64,000 nucleotides of DNA. Origin: Datisca glomerata (lineage: Eukaryota > Streptophyta > Magnoliopsida > Cucurbitales > Datiscaceae). The translations under genes and the position numbers were made by a program. The notes under the pieces are model-generated. The model had not been told where the DNA came from, ran no database searches, and saw only the letters and a program-made list of their open reading frames with translations. Position 1 is the first letter of the stretch, and every line of letters starts with the position of its first letter. Positions 23,500 to 35,035 of this stretch are shown here, one piece after another. The stretch spans positions 928,905-992,904 of the forward strand of contig QANY01008646.1 of the NCBI GenBank assembly GCA_003255025.1, given 5' to 3'.

Positions 23500-24640
23500 G
23501 TGATGCATATACCTTGCAGGCGCCTCCGGCCTTCTGTCGCAAGATCATATCGAAGGCCTCACTGACCTCCCTAGAAGAGTCACCCATCCCCTGTAAAGTA
23601 TATATCTTAATTGACATGTAAGCTCAATGCAAAAGGGTAGAGTGAGAAAAAGGAGATAATGACGTTAGCCTTAAATCGCCGTCAGGGTGGAAGGGGCGCG
23701 TCCGCGAGTTCTTTTACAGAGATGCACCTTGCCCCCCATCTGAGGCGCCTGAGTGTGAGAACAGAGGAATGATTACCTATCACAAGCTCTGAGCTCGGGG
23801 TCTCGACCCTCTCAAAACCAGGAGCCTCTGCTGAAGGCCTAACAATGGTAGAGGCATTTCTTTTCTTCTTGATTTGCTGGGAAGATACCAAGCATCCCTC
23901 ACCTTCTGGTCAAGAGGTGACATTATAACCCTAAGTGTAATATCCCTATCGCATATTTCATTACAAGGCAGGCCGGCGAGAGGAAGCTGTAAGAAATTTG
24001 TCCAACTGACAGTCGCAGCCAGCCAGCAAGCCTTCATTGATGAAATAACTCCAGGCAAGCGAGTAGACGAGATACGTACGGATTTCAGAGTCTCTCTACG
24101 ACCATGAACATCTGACAACCAATAATCGAATACCTTTGGGGACTCTAGACGTGTCAAATTCTTGGGAACAACCCCCTAATCAATCCCAAACTGGCGAATC
24201 ACTCTGGTACATTGGTAATGAGTGACCTGATACAATTAAGGGTGGGGTCACCTTCACTCTCAGTGAGAACTGGGATCATAGATGGCGTAAGGATGGCTAA
24301 GATGATAAGATCTTCTAAAGGTACTGTCGAGGGAACCTCTTGAGTGCTCAACTCGATCGTCCCCCCATAAAGGGCCATGTCGCATCTTCAACGAAGTCGT
24401 TCGGGCAAAGTCGGTAGTGCCTCGGTGCAAAATATCCTAGCACATTGACCTCGGTGGCAAAGATCTGTCATTTTGGGATTTTACTCCCCGACATTATTCT
24501 CCATTCCACGAATGATGCGTTGGACATCACAATCGAGAATATTCCAAGTATTGGGAGGACACTTGAGTTCATGGCCATCTTTGTGAGCTTTAAGGACAAT
24601 CACTTGGATTTTTTAGAGCCATAATCAATCACAAGATAAA
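23500..24640 (-). pseudogene. Antisense reading frame of the Tat element, plant-mobile-domain-like
   Basis: On the minus strand, pieces of one protein can be read with stops between them: RRCDMALYGGTIELSTQEVP, EDLIILAILTPSMIPVL, HYQCTRVIRQFGID, then VVPKNLTRLESPKVFDYWL and GVISSMKACWLAATVSW. The FGxD...P pattern after a basic VxRQ run resembles plant mobile domain (aminotransferase-like) proteins, which are known to ride in Ty3/gypsy elements. Tat-lineage elements often carry an antisense frame between pol and the 3' LTR, and this fits in place and orientation. The domain call is from memory of the family and is moderate. Confidence 0.5.
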
Positions 24641-24659
24641 GAGACAAGAAGAGGTATTT

Positions 24660-24905
24660 GGGAGGAGTCGTGTGCCTCAGGATGAGGCCCGATGTGGTGG
24701 TATTCCCCTAGTATATGGTGACGCATGGGGAATCCCCCTAGGCCTGCTGCTGAGGCGTGGCGCTGGGATTGCCCAAGCGCCGAGCGAGGCGTTGGGGGTC
24801 CCCCACCCCTCCTCCCTAGAATGGGAGTTCGAAGGCGTGGGGGAGTCCCCACGGCTTATCCCAAGGTCTGGGGGCTCCCTCCACACCTTCCCGTGTTGAC
24901 GGGCG
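24660..24905. other. GC-rich tract in the gypsy 3' internal region
   Basis: About 240 bases, strongly GC-rich, with runs such as GGGGGTCCCCCACCCC. Several overlapping open frames on both strands arise from its composition; none looks like a real protein. Confidence 0.4.
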
Positions 24906-25078
24906 GAGGTGTCGATCTTCACACAATCATTATTGAGAAAATGACTGTATGTATTTTTCTGACTTAACTGATAAAATCAGTAAAGACATTCGGCCCACAA
25001 ACCGCTGCGAATGATGTAAGACTCAAATCACAATATATGTCTTGATAGCTACGCTCTCAACCTTGAACATGGGGCTAG

Positions 25079-25408
25079 TGTAAATAGTGAGTCACGTCGG
25101 TGAAAAATAATGTGTCAAAAAGGACACGTGGCGTCTAAATGCAGAGCCTCGTCACGCTTACATGACATAATGATCAATCAATATATGATGATATTAAAGC
25201 ATATATGTTAGGGACGCCCCTAGACATATAAAGGTGGTGATCTCATTATATGAAATTATATGTTTAAGTGTCGTACTTGGTGTTTGAACTTAGTGATAAA
25301 AGTTCGAAGGTGCTTCCTTGTTTGGAAACAATCTGGGGGTTGTGGTCTGGTAGGATTAATATGAAGTTGCGTTGTACCTCATTAAAAGGTACAGCCTCCT
25401 TAGGCACC
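25079..25408 (+). repeat. 3' LTR of the gypsy element, left part
   Basis: Begins TGTAAATAGT after a short G-rich tract (GGGGCTAG, the likely polypurine tract) and aligns with 12886-13220 of the 5' LTR. It stops at ...CTTAGGCACC where copia sequence begins. Confidence 0.85.
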
Positions 25409-27582
25409 TTGATATGAAATTTAAAGAAGATTTCATTTTTCTTATAATTGTTCTTTTAAATTATTGTTGAATAATTTATATAAATATCTGAAAATTCTAT
25501 ATTCATTAATGAGACTATGATCTTGTATTAGTACGAGAGGATTACGATCATATTTAATGAATAAAATTATAGGCAACATATTAAAGTATGGAATCTTTAT
25601 TGAATGTTTTCTAGTACGGTTCACTGAGCATTATGAATGTGTGTGATCTAAATCCAGGTCTTTGATATGGATAGACATCTTAGGGAAGGTACTCTATATA
25701 ATAAGATTATATGATAGGACCGATATGAATTAATATATTTATTAACTTGTCGTTTATCATAAAAATTTAATTCACATCAATTCGATGATCATATGTAGAT
25801 CAGTCTAAATCCTGAGTAGTCATGAACTCCTACGCATTTCTACTAGATTTTTTGATTCACTTGTTAAGGTCTGTTTGTTAATCAGGCTAGTGATTTTTGT
25901 TTTTTAGATCCAGTGATGTGAATGGCTAGAGACATGATCTTACAAAATTTAAAATCTAAGTTTTCCTAACATATCATATGTTAGTTTTTTTAAGTGTTAA
26001 TTGTGGAACTGAATGGTTATTGAGCTTCAATTTTTAATAAGATTATAAATTATTTATTCACTAGTGGTTTAATGGTACTTAAGGATCAACACGTAATTAG
26101 AAGGGTAAATGATAATTTTGATCAGTTCTAATCTACAAATCAATAATTGGAGGACAAAACTACATGAAATGATTATGTCATTTGACTACATGAGAATACT
26201 CTGTAAATACATTCTATAATCTCTAATAGTGAAACTGAATATTTATAGTGGAGTAATAATGTAATTAATAAATAAAATTATTTAATTAAAGAGTTTAATT
26301 AATAATCTAGTTTATTGGAGCTTAGGATTATAGGTCCATGGTCCTCAAGTCACCTCTATACTATGTTGTTTAAGGTGTGAATAATTCAGGACATGAGAAA
26401 AAGACTGACTTGCAAAAGAAATTTTTATTCTGGGGCAAGTACATAATTATGAGATAATTATGTGTGATTAATTAATTAATTAATTGAATTATTTATATTT
26501 TAAATATAATTTTCGAAAATTATAAATATATAAATAATTATAAATTATTTTAATTATCGATAACTGAGACATAATATATAATTTGTGAAATTAAATAATT
26601 AAATCATTATTAAATAAAAAATTAAATCAACTAAATCTGTTATTTGTGAAATAACATATAAGTTAGTTGATATAGATAATCATATATGTTAATCTTGAAT
26701 TAATTAATATCTAGATAATTATCTGATTAAAATAAATATTTAATTCATAGTAATTGCCACATCTCAATCATTTATAGGGTATCAGAAATTGACATGAACT
26801 ACTGTGGTGCCACGCGGATCTACAGTAGTGAGTGTGCAACACTGTAGTGCCATATCGACACTACAGTGGTATTGTGAGGCACTGTTCTGGCTCACGACAC
26901 ACTATAGTGCCATGTGGCACTACAGTTGTGCACAACTGTAGCGGGTCCCACTGTAATTGATAATTTTACAATTAAATATTATTTCAACTTATCCCTAAAA
27001 ATCTTATACACCATTATCTAGAATATATACATATATTATTCTAATGATCTTAGTGGTTGAAAGAATATGAGAGAATCAGTTGATCATATCATCAGTTCGT
27101 CTTGAATTGAGAATACGATTGATGTCAAAGAGATTTTCTTCAAAGGTTAAATGTTAATAAAATCTCTAAAAGAATAATCATCTTGTTCTTTTAGAGAATC
27201 GTCACACTAAAATCTTTCTCAATAAATCTCTAGATTTCATGTGTTGAGAGAATATCTAGAGACAGAAAAATTATCCTGTAATATTCTACATGCCCACACA
27301 CGCCCTAGTGTGTTGAGAATTGACTTGGAAGATCTTGGTGTGTATCTCGGCGTCTGCTGATCGTTGGAACGATTTCGTGAGAACGGAGGATCGATCGGTT
27401 TTCGCAAGGACACTTGATATAGACTATAAGAGGTATATGATTTCAATAAAAAAATTTATTTGGTTATCGTGGCATTGCGCATTTTTTATTTTATTGAAAG
27501 ATTCAATTTTTATTATAAGTTAAGTTTTTAAAAGGCCACGCGCCTCCACGCTTTCACCGCGCACGCACCGTGATGATCAGCA
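25409..27582 (+). repeat. 5' LTR of the copia element, start truncated
   Basis: It aligns with 32291-33969 but lacks the first ~39 bases seen in the 3' LTR (TGTTGGGGGTTATGCCC...). The junction is TTGATATG at 25409-25416. It ends ...GATCAGCA. It has about 470 bp (roughly 25720-26190) absent from the 3' LTR. Confidence 0.8.
26795..26955 (+). repeat. Array of CACTGTAGTGCC hairpins in the copia LTR
   Basis: The phrase ACTGTAGTGCCA and its inverse GGCACTACAGT recur several times, so the DNA or RNA can form repeated stem-loops. The 3' LTR copy (about 33185-33290) has a shorter version. Confidence 0.6.
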
Positions 27583-27584
27583 AG

Positions 27585-27596
27585 TGGTATTAGAGC
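27585..27596 (+). other. Copia primer-binding site
   Basis: TGGTATTAGAGC, two bases after the 5' LTR end, differs by one base from TGGTATCAGAGC, the complement of the initiator Met-tRNA 3' end used by most plant copia elements. Confidence 0.85.
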
Positions 27597-29328
27597 AGTC
27601 TTTATATATTTATATGTTAAATGTTGCGTGAGTTTTTTGTATTATTTATATAATATGAGGTATGTATGATGATGAATGATTATGTTTTTTGAATGTATGA
27701 AAAATCATGGATCGTTAATTGTATGGTGATTATTTGGTTAGACTTTGTTTTAATTTTTCCTAGATCTTTTGTAAGCCGAATTGAGGCGTATGATATTTTA
27801 TAATTTTATTTTGAATATTATTGTAAATATTCCGAACGCGAGAAGTCGATGACAAAATTTTACTGTTCACGCGAAAATACTATTCATCCACGAAAACCTG
27901 TTTATCCGTGAAAAAACTATTCATCCACAAAAACACTGTTCGCGCTGAAAATTTGTTGTTCCGGTAGAGGTGAACAGTCCTGAAGGTACTGTATCGGTGG
28001 TGAACAGTGGCTGTCCGGCGCGGCAGGTGGTTGCCAATGGTGAGACGAGCAACGGTGGCGATGGGCAGCGAACAGACAGTATTATCGTCGGTGACAACTG
28101 TTGTCACGTTTTAGGAAAATTTCTAATAAACCATGCAACTAATTCTATCACATAAGTGTTTCATTAAAACTCAAACTCTTTTAATTATCCATTTAATTTT
28201 GAAATTAATGTAATTTTAAAATTAATTACAATTTTTTTATTTTAGGAAAATTTAAAATTAATAGGTTGATTGGGTTTGACCTAAATTTGATCAAATCAAA
28301 TAAAGTATTTTTTGACTAAGTCAAAGTCTACTATATTAAAAGAGGTAATTATAGAAATTGTTTTAATTAAAAAGATAGTTTTTCTAATTAAAAATGGGTT
28401 TGTTCAAATCTTGAAGATTATGAATATGGACATCAGGAAGATAAGACAATATTTGAGAAATATATATTCTTGAAGTCCGCTTTGTAATTTTATTTCTTTA
28501 TTTCAAAAGTTGTAATTTAGAAATACCCAGTAGTCACTCAGTTCATTATTATTTTACTTAATTGTTAAATAATTATTTAATTGTTATGTTTGATAACATG
28601 TTTATGCATTAGTCGATCACATCACATACATGAAAATCTCGTACAACTTTATTTAATCATGCATCACATATGTAGAAACATGATTTATTAGGATTGTCCT
28701 AATATGTTTATATGTGTTACTTTATGAAATCAATTGCATGTAAATTGATAGGTTTTAACTAGTTAAAACTTGGTAATCACATCACACTAAATGCTATAGT
28801 AACATTTAGGTTAATCGACTTTAGTAAAAGAGTTTTATTAAAGTTTGATGAATATAATTAATTAGTTAATCTAAGTTCACCTAATTATGACTTAGGCGTT
28901 TCAGAAAATTAAATGAACTTAGACCAATGAGATTGAATTAACTGATAATTAAATATTTATAGGGTTATTGTTTTAACTAGTAATTAATTTAAAATTAATT
29001 AATTAGTTAAAATAGAAACACATTATCCTAAAATAGTGAGTGGGAGAAGGTTGACATGTCAATGTAACATATGGTCTCCTTCATTAGTATAACGCCGTGA
29101 GGTGCAATGAGAGCCTCGAGATGACTTTATTTTCATCCCCCTAAGGAAAGTTTCGAGTTGTACCAATACTAAGGTTGGACTTCTTAAGAAGATAGGAGGA
29201 AGTGATGTAGTTTAGTTTTGACCGACCCTAAGACGACATATTCTAAATGAAGTCACCAAATCTGAAATGATGGGTTATACTCACAAAGTCACAATTAAGC
29301 TTTCATGTGGATAGTTGTAACTTGACCG

Positions 29329-29460
29329 TAGAGGTGGTTAAGGCCCACGGGCCTGGTCTGGGCCATCACGGGCCTTGTCTTCAAGGCCTATGGCCCGAAT
29401 GCTAGGCCCAGCCCGACCCGGCCCGTGAGGCCCGACGGGCTTGAACCTGTCCGGCCCGTG
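29329..29460 (+). repeat. GGCCCG-rich block
   Basis: Starts TAGAGGTGGTTAAGGCCCACGGGCC and continues with repeated GGCCCG/CGGGCC. A similar start, GGAGGGGAAACGGGCCGG, occurs in the same orientation at about 30043. The TAGnGGTGG start resembles ends of plant hAT-like small elements, but no inverted right end was found. Confidence 0.4.
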
Positions 29461-29500
29461 AATCCACTATTTTGTCTAAAAAATTGAACAATTATGCATG

Positions 29501-29575
29501 TAGTGAAGTTTGAACCCATGACTTCTACCTTATTAGTCACACTCTTTACCAATAGACCAAGACAACCTTTATTAA
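29501..29575 (-). repeat. SINE-like head with tRNA-type A and B boxes
   Basis: On the minus strand, TTGGTCTATTGGTAAAGAG (A-box-like, 29542-29560) is followed about 26 bases on by GGTTCAAACTTC (B-box-like, 29505-29516). This order and spacing match a Pol III internal promoter of tRNA-derived SINEs. No tail or target duplication was defined. Confidence 0.4.
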
Positions 29576-30187
29576 ATATATTCTTATTGTTTTTTAACAC
29601 ATTTTATCAGAACTTCAAATAATATACTTTTGAGATAAACGTATTTAAATAAATAAAAAATAATATCTTTCATTGAAATGAATATTTTATTCAATGAAAA
29701 ATTAGATTCATGAAAATTTAAAAAAATATTGGTTTATTATTCCTAATATTTTTGTTGTGTTAATGAACATGAATTATAAATTAGTTATTAATTATTTATT
29801 ATATTTTTAGATTTTACGTGAATATGAATATCACTAGTTAATGAATTTAATAAGTAAAATAATTATTTTACTTATTATTACAAGTTTTTCTATTGAGATT
29901 TTGAAGTAATACGATAAAATAATTATAAAAAAGTAACATGACTTCCATACAGCTTAATGGTAATCCCTACACTTCATCTATTCCCCATCAAGGTTCAACT
30001 CTCCCCATATACATTTTTGATGTATTAAATCACATTAAAGGGAGGGGAAACGGGCCGGTCCGGTTATTTAAATGCTAAATTTATATGTTTATTATGATTG
30101 CATTCATGCATCACGTTTACATTTTGAATTCTAGATATTTATCAATTAAATTGAATCATGTATGTTTTAAATTTCAGTTATCAATAT

Positions 30188-32237
30188 TATGTCTACCATG
30201 GGCAACCATGTTATTGCTTTACTCGCTCTTGAGAAATTAAATGGTGATAATTTCGTATGTTGAAAATCAAATATGATTTTAATGCTGATTTATGAGACCC
30301 AATATCGAAAAGTGAGACTCAATGTCTAAGGTATGCATATTCGTTGGCTATTCTCTAGAGCTTAGAGGCGGGTACTTTCACAGTCACAATGATCAAAATG
30401 TGTTTGTGTCAACAAATGCAACATTTCTTGAGCACGATTATATGCAAAACTATAAACCTCGTAGCAAAATAGTTCTCGAGGAATTAGCGACTTATGAGAT
30501 CAGATCATCTTTAATTTCTACTGATAAATGACAAACTAGAGAAACCACAATTCCTGCAAAGGAAACCTTGGTGCAACCTCGTAGTGGAAGGGTTGTGAGA
30601 CAACCAGTTCGCTACGAACTAGAGGCACATGTTCTAGTGTCAGACACTAATAAGGACGATCCATTATCTTATGAAGAAGAATTGGATGACCCTAAAAAGG
30701 AGAAATGGCAAGATGCCATGAACCAGGAAATTGAACCTATGCATTCCAAGTCCATCTGGGAACTTGTAGATCCACCTGGAGATGTTAGGTCTATTGAATA
30801 TAAATGGATCTTCAAGAAGAAAAGAGGTGCACATAGGAAAGTAACAACTTTAAAGGCAATGTTAGTAGCCAAGGGCTATACACGAAGGGAGAGAGTCGAT
30901 TATGAAGTGACATTCTCCCTTGTGGCCATAGTAAAATCCATTCGCATCCTTTTGTCCATAGCCGCTAATTTTGACTATGAGATATGGAAAATGAACATCA
31001 AGACAGCTTTTCTGAATGACGCTCTTGAAGAAAGCATCTATATGATGCAACCAGAAGGGTTTGTATAAAAATGGTAATATCAGAAAGTATGGAAGTTGCT
31101 TAAATCCATTTATGGATTAAAGCAAGCATCTAGATCTTGGAATCTTACCTTTTGATGTGATTATAAAGTCTTATAGCTTCGAGCAAAATGTTGACGAAGC
31201 CTGTGTTTATAAATACACCAAAGATAAGATAATGATTTTCTTAGTTCTTTATGTTGATGATATTCTACTCATTAGGAATGATGTAGAAACTTTGTCAAAG
31301 GTAAATAAGTGGTTGGCTGAGGAATTTCAAATGAAAGATTTGGGAGAAGCGAGCTATGTTCTAGGCATCCAAATTCTAAGAGATAGAAAGAACGAGTTCT
31401 TGGCACTTTCTCAGGCATCTTATATTGATAAGGTCCTGGAGAGATTCTCTATAGAAAATTCCAAGAAAGGTCAACGACCGACCAGACATGGAATTGTCCT
31501 CTCCAAGGAACCATTTCTTAAGACACCTTAGGAGGAAGATGATATGAGAAAGGTTCTCTATGCTTCAGCAGTTAGAAGTCTCATATATGTCATGTTGTGT
31601 ATGAGACCACATATTTGTTATGCAATGGGAATTGTCAGTCGTTATCAATCGAATCCAAGTTTGGAACACTGCATTGTAGTAAAAGCACATTCTCAAGTAT
31701 CTTAGGAGATCGAGAAACTATATGCTTGTTTATTCAGGTGGAGACCTGAACCCCACTGGATATACTGATTCTGATTTTCAATCACACAGAGACAGCCAAA
31801 ATTTGACATCTCTATTAATATTCACCCTAGGTGGAAGAGCTGTAGTCTAGATAAGTATTAAACAATCTAGCATTGCAGATTCCACTATGGAAGTCGAATA
31901 TATATCGGCTTACGAACCTGTAAAAGTAGCTGTATGGCTTAGAAAGTTCTATTTTGATCTAGAAGTAATTCCATATATGGACAAGCCACTGATTTTGTAC
32001 TGTAATAACAATGGGCCGGTAGAAAATTTCAAGGAACCGAGGAGTCACAAAAGGGGCAAGCACATAGAGAGGAAATATCATCTTGTAAGAGAGATCGTGC
32101 ATCGAGGGGATGTGACTGTTACGAAGATAGCATCGGAACAGAACCTGGCTGATCATTTTACAAAGACATTTCATGTGAAATCTTTTGAGGGTCACATGCG
32201 TAAAATGCGATTAAGAGAGATGCCATATTTACTTTAG
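30188..32237 (+). pseudogene. Copia gag-pol remnant: gag start joined to integrase tail, RT and RNase H
   Basis: It starts as a copia Gag (MSTMGNHVIALLALEKLNGD) and meets a stop within about 25 residues. Near 30300 it jumps to the integrase C-terminus (IFVGYSLELRGGYFHSHND), so the rest of gag, protease and the integrase core are deleted. RT follows with DAMNQEIEPMHSKSIWELV, MNIKTAFLNDALEESIYMM and the catalytic LVLYVDDILLI at about 31232. RNase H ends with GKHIERKYHLVREIVHRGD and ADHFTKTFHVKSFEGHM. Stops and frameshifts lie near 31067, 31150 and 31531. Not functional. Confidence 0.88.
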
Positions 32238-32251
32238 GGCAAGTGGATGAT

Positions 32252-33969
32252 TGTTGGGGGTTATGCCCTCAAAACATGTTTATTGACATTTTGATATGAA
32301 ATTTAAAGAGGATTACATTTTTTTTATAATTGTTCTTTTGAATTATTGTTGAATAATTTATATAAATATCTGAAACTTTCATATTTATCAATGAGATCAT
32401 GATCTTGTATTAGTACGAGAAGATTAAGATCATAGATAATGAATAAATTTGTCAGTGACATATTAAAGTATAAAATCTTTAATGAATGGTTGGTAGTACA
32501 GTTTACTAAGCATTATGAATGCGTGTGATCTGGATCTGGGTCATTGATGTGGATAGACATCTTAGTGAAGATACTTTATATAATAAAATTATATATGAGA
32601 GGACCAGTGGACTACATGAGAATACTCTGTAAATACATTCTATTATATCTAAGAGTGCAATTTCATATTTATTGTTGAGTAATACCGAAATTAATAAATA
32701 AGATTATTTAATTAAAGAGTTTAATTAATAGTCTGGTTTATTGGAGCTTAGGATTATAGGTCTATAGTCCTCAAGTCACCTATATACTAAGTTGTCTAGA
32801 GTGTGGATATTTCAGGACATGAGAAAATGACTGACTTGCAAAAGTAATTTTTTATTCTGTGGCAAGTACATAATTATGAGATAATTATATATTTAATATA
32901 ATTTTTAGAAATTATATATATATAATTATCAATAAGTGAAACAGAATATCTAATTTGTTAAATTAGATAGTTAAATTATGATTAGATAATAATATAAATC
33001 AACTAAATGTGTTATTTGTGAAATAACAGATAAGTTAGTTGATAGGAATAATCATATATGTTAATTTTGAATTAACTGATATCTAGATAATTATCTAATT
33101 AAAATAAATATTTAATTCACAGTAATTATCACATGTCAATCACTGTTAGAGTAATAAAAATTGACTGATAGGGTAATAAAAATTGACATGAAATATTGTG
33201 GTGCCATGTGGGACTACAATAATGATTGTGCAACACTATAGTCTCATGTGGCACTATAGTTGTGCACAATTGCAGTGGGTGTCACTACAATTGATAATTT
33301 TATAATTAAATGTTATTTTAGTTTATCCCTAAAAATCTGATACGCCATTATCTAGAATTTATAAAATTATTATTCTAATGGCCTCGGTGGTTGAAAGAAG
33401 TGGAGAGAATCAGTTGATCAGATCATCCGTTCGTCAATCAAGAGTTGAGTTGAGATTACGATTGGTGTCAGAGAGATTTTTTTCGGTGATTAAACGTTAA
33501 TCAAATCTCTAAAACAATAATCATCATGTTCTTTTATAGAATCGTCTCACTAAAGTCTTTCTCAGTAAATCTCTAATCTCATGTGTTGGGAACATTTAGA
33601 GATAGAAAAAGTGTATTGTAATATTCTGCGTGCCCATACACGTAGGATTGACTTGTAAGATCTTAGTGTGGATTTTTGAGTCTACTGATCGTTGGAACGA
33701 TTTTGTGAGAACGAAGAATTGATCGATTTTCATAACGACACTTGATATAGACTACAAGAGGTATATGATTCCTAACCTTGTATGTTATAGATTGAACTTA
33801 TAAATATATAATGGATCATGACTGATTGAAAAAAAAATTTAAATAAAAATTTTTATTTGGTTATCGCGGCGTTGCATAAATTTTATTTTATTAAAATATT
33901 TGATTTTTATTAAAATTTTAATATTTTAAAAGGTCACGCGCCTCCATGTTTCCGCCGTGACAACCAGCA
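32252..33969 (+). repeat. 3' LTR of the copia element
   Basis: Starts TGTTGGGGGTTATGCCCTC right after AAGTGGATGAT, a degenerate copia polypurine tract, and ends ACCAGCA. It retains the true LTR start that the 5' LTR has lost, and lacks about 470 bp present in the 5' LTR. Confidence 0.85.
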
Positions 33970-34704
33970 GCCCTCTCTTTTGATAAAGAAGGGTCTAACC
34001 ATGTGGTGTGCCTCTGAAAACTGAGGTTTCGGATGGGTAGGTAACACATGATCTGCCGCGGGGACTATGAGGGTTAGACCGTTGTCGGGGATGCCCGACG
34101 GCAGGACTATAGGGGCACATAGATCACCGCCGGGGAGGCTCGATGATGGGTCTATGGGGGCACATAGCTTGCCACCGGGGAGGCTCGATGGTGGGCGGTG
34201 TCTTTCAGGATCCCTTTGCGCAGTGTGAGTTTAACGTCTGTTTAGTCGTCATCCGACTACTCAATGTCGGAGATGCACAACTAGTTACGAGTATGAAGAA
34301 GTTATCACGTGTTGTTGATGCTACATCATTTTAAGCGTGTAGCCTTGTTTTAGGCGTGGTCACGTTTTAAGTGCGTGACCACATTTTAGGCATGATCACG
34401 TAATTTCTATGTCATTGAAAAGGACGGGTCTGCGGTCCCTACTGAACCCCATCTATATATAGGGGTCTTTAGAACCATTATGGGAGTCATCAATTCTCAC
34501 GCTTCTCGAAAGCCAAACACGAGAGAATATTTCTCCATTGAAGTTCTCACCTATCTTAGAGTAGTAAAGACACTTGTCACCTTTCAGCGGCTGTCTAATG
34601 GTACTTGTCCTTCACCCCTCTAGTCACACATCTTCCATGTTCTTAGACTTTATTGTCATAAACTAGATCACTCAAATCACACATCATCCGAAACCCTCCA
34701 AACA
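33970..34704 (+). repeat. 3' LTR of the gypsy element, right part
   Basis: It continues the gypsy LTR (aligned with about 13232-14051 of the 5' LTR), starting GCCCTCTCTTTTGATAAAG. It includes a three-unit minisatellite (34060-34200) and the TATATATAG box near 34453. It ends near CCTCCAAACA. Confidence 0.8.
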
Positions 34705-34972
34705 AACATTATTGCTAATCATATTGTTTGGGGTGCTTTGTGTAGAAATTGTTGTACACCGAACAAATAAATGATTATGGAGTGACCATTTTGGTATGAA
34801 TCATCTTCTTATATGCATTTTAAATACTTCATTGGAATTAAGAAAAAGTTCCAATTATTCAAAGAAAATCAAATTAAAATAAGTGAGAAATAAATCAGAA
34901 TTATTAATGCATAATAATAATTTCATAAGAAAAGCACTTTCAAACAATTGTTCATCTAAGGTTACATAAAAG

Positions 34973-35035
34973 ATACTTCCAAGTTTCATAAAAAACTTCC
35001 AAGTTTCATAAAAAACTTCCAAGTTCATTAAAAAA
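34973..35035 (+). repeat. Short tandem repeat, ~20-bp unit
   Basis: ACTTCCAAGTTTCATAAAAA occurs three times in a row with small changes, inside AT-rich intergenic DNA. Confidence 0.75.

Larger units (their letters stand above)
27597..30187 (+). other. Copia 5' leader with secondary repeats
   Basis: About 2.6 kb between the primer-binding site and the gag start, with no protein seen. It holds a GGCCCG-rich block (29329-29460) and two tRNA-like promoter pairs (29505-29560 on the minus strand; 29951-30003 on the plus strand), so it probably contains further small insertions. Confidence 0.45.
25409..33969 (+). mobile_element. Ty1/copia LTR retrotransposon inserted in the gypsy 3' LTR
   Basis: Long LTRs at 25409-27582 and 32252-33969, a Met-tRNA-type primer-binding site, a remnant gag start, integrase tail, RT and RNase H. 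The pol remnants read on the + strand. Gypsy LTR sequence lies on both sides (to 25408 and from 33970). The LTRs differ by many substitutions and one ~470-bp indel. The gag-protease-integrase middle is deleted. An old, dead copy. Confidence 0.88.
12886..34704 (+). mobile_element. Tat-like Ty3/gypsy LTR retrotransposon, interrupted by CACTA and copia insertions
   Basis: The order is 5' LTR, primer-binding site, gag, protease, RT, RNase H, second (archaeal-type) RNase H, integrase, a 2.3-kb region with an antisense reading frame, then 3' LTR. The second RNase H before integrase and the antisense frame are hallmarks of the plant Tat lineage. The termini are TG...CA, flanked by AATAT (12881-12885) and AACAT (34705-34709), an imperfect 5-bp target duplication. 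All coding parts carry stops and frameshifts, and the LTRs are clearly diverged, so the copy is old and dead. Without its insertions (2.6 kb CACTA, 8.6 kb copia) it would be about 10.6 kb. Confidence 0.85.

Noticed and set aside
24625..24967. Four overlapping open frames of 75-81 residues
   Set aside because: Compositional, in a GC-rich tract of the gypsy element.
28325..28345. Helitron-like start TCTACTATATTAAAAG
   Set aside because: No matching hairpin plus CTAG end could be found downstream within the copia leader.
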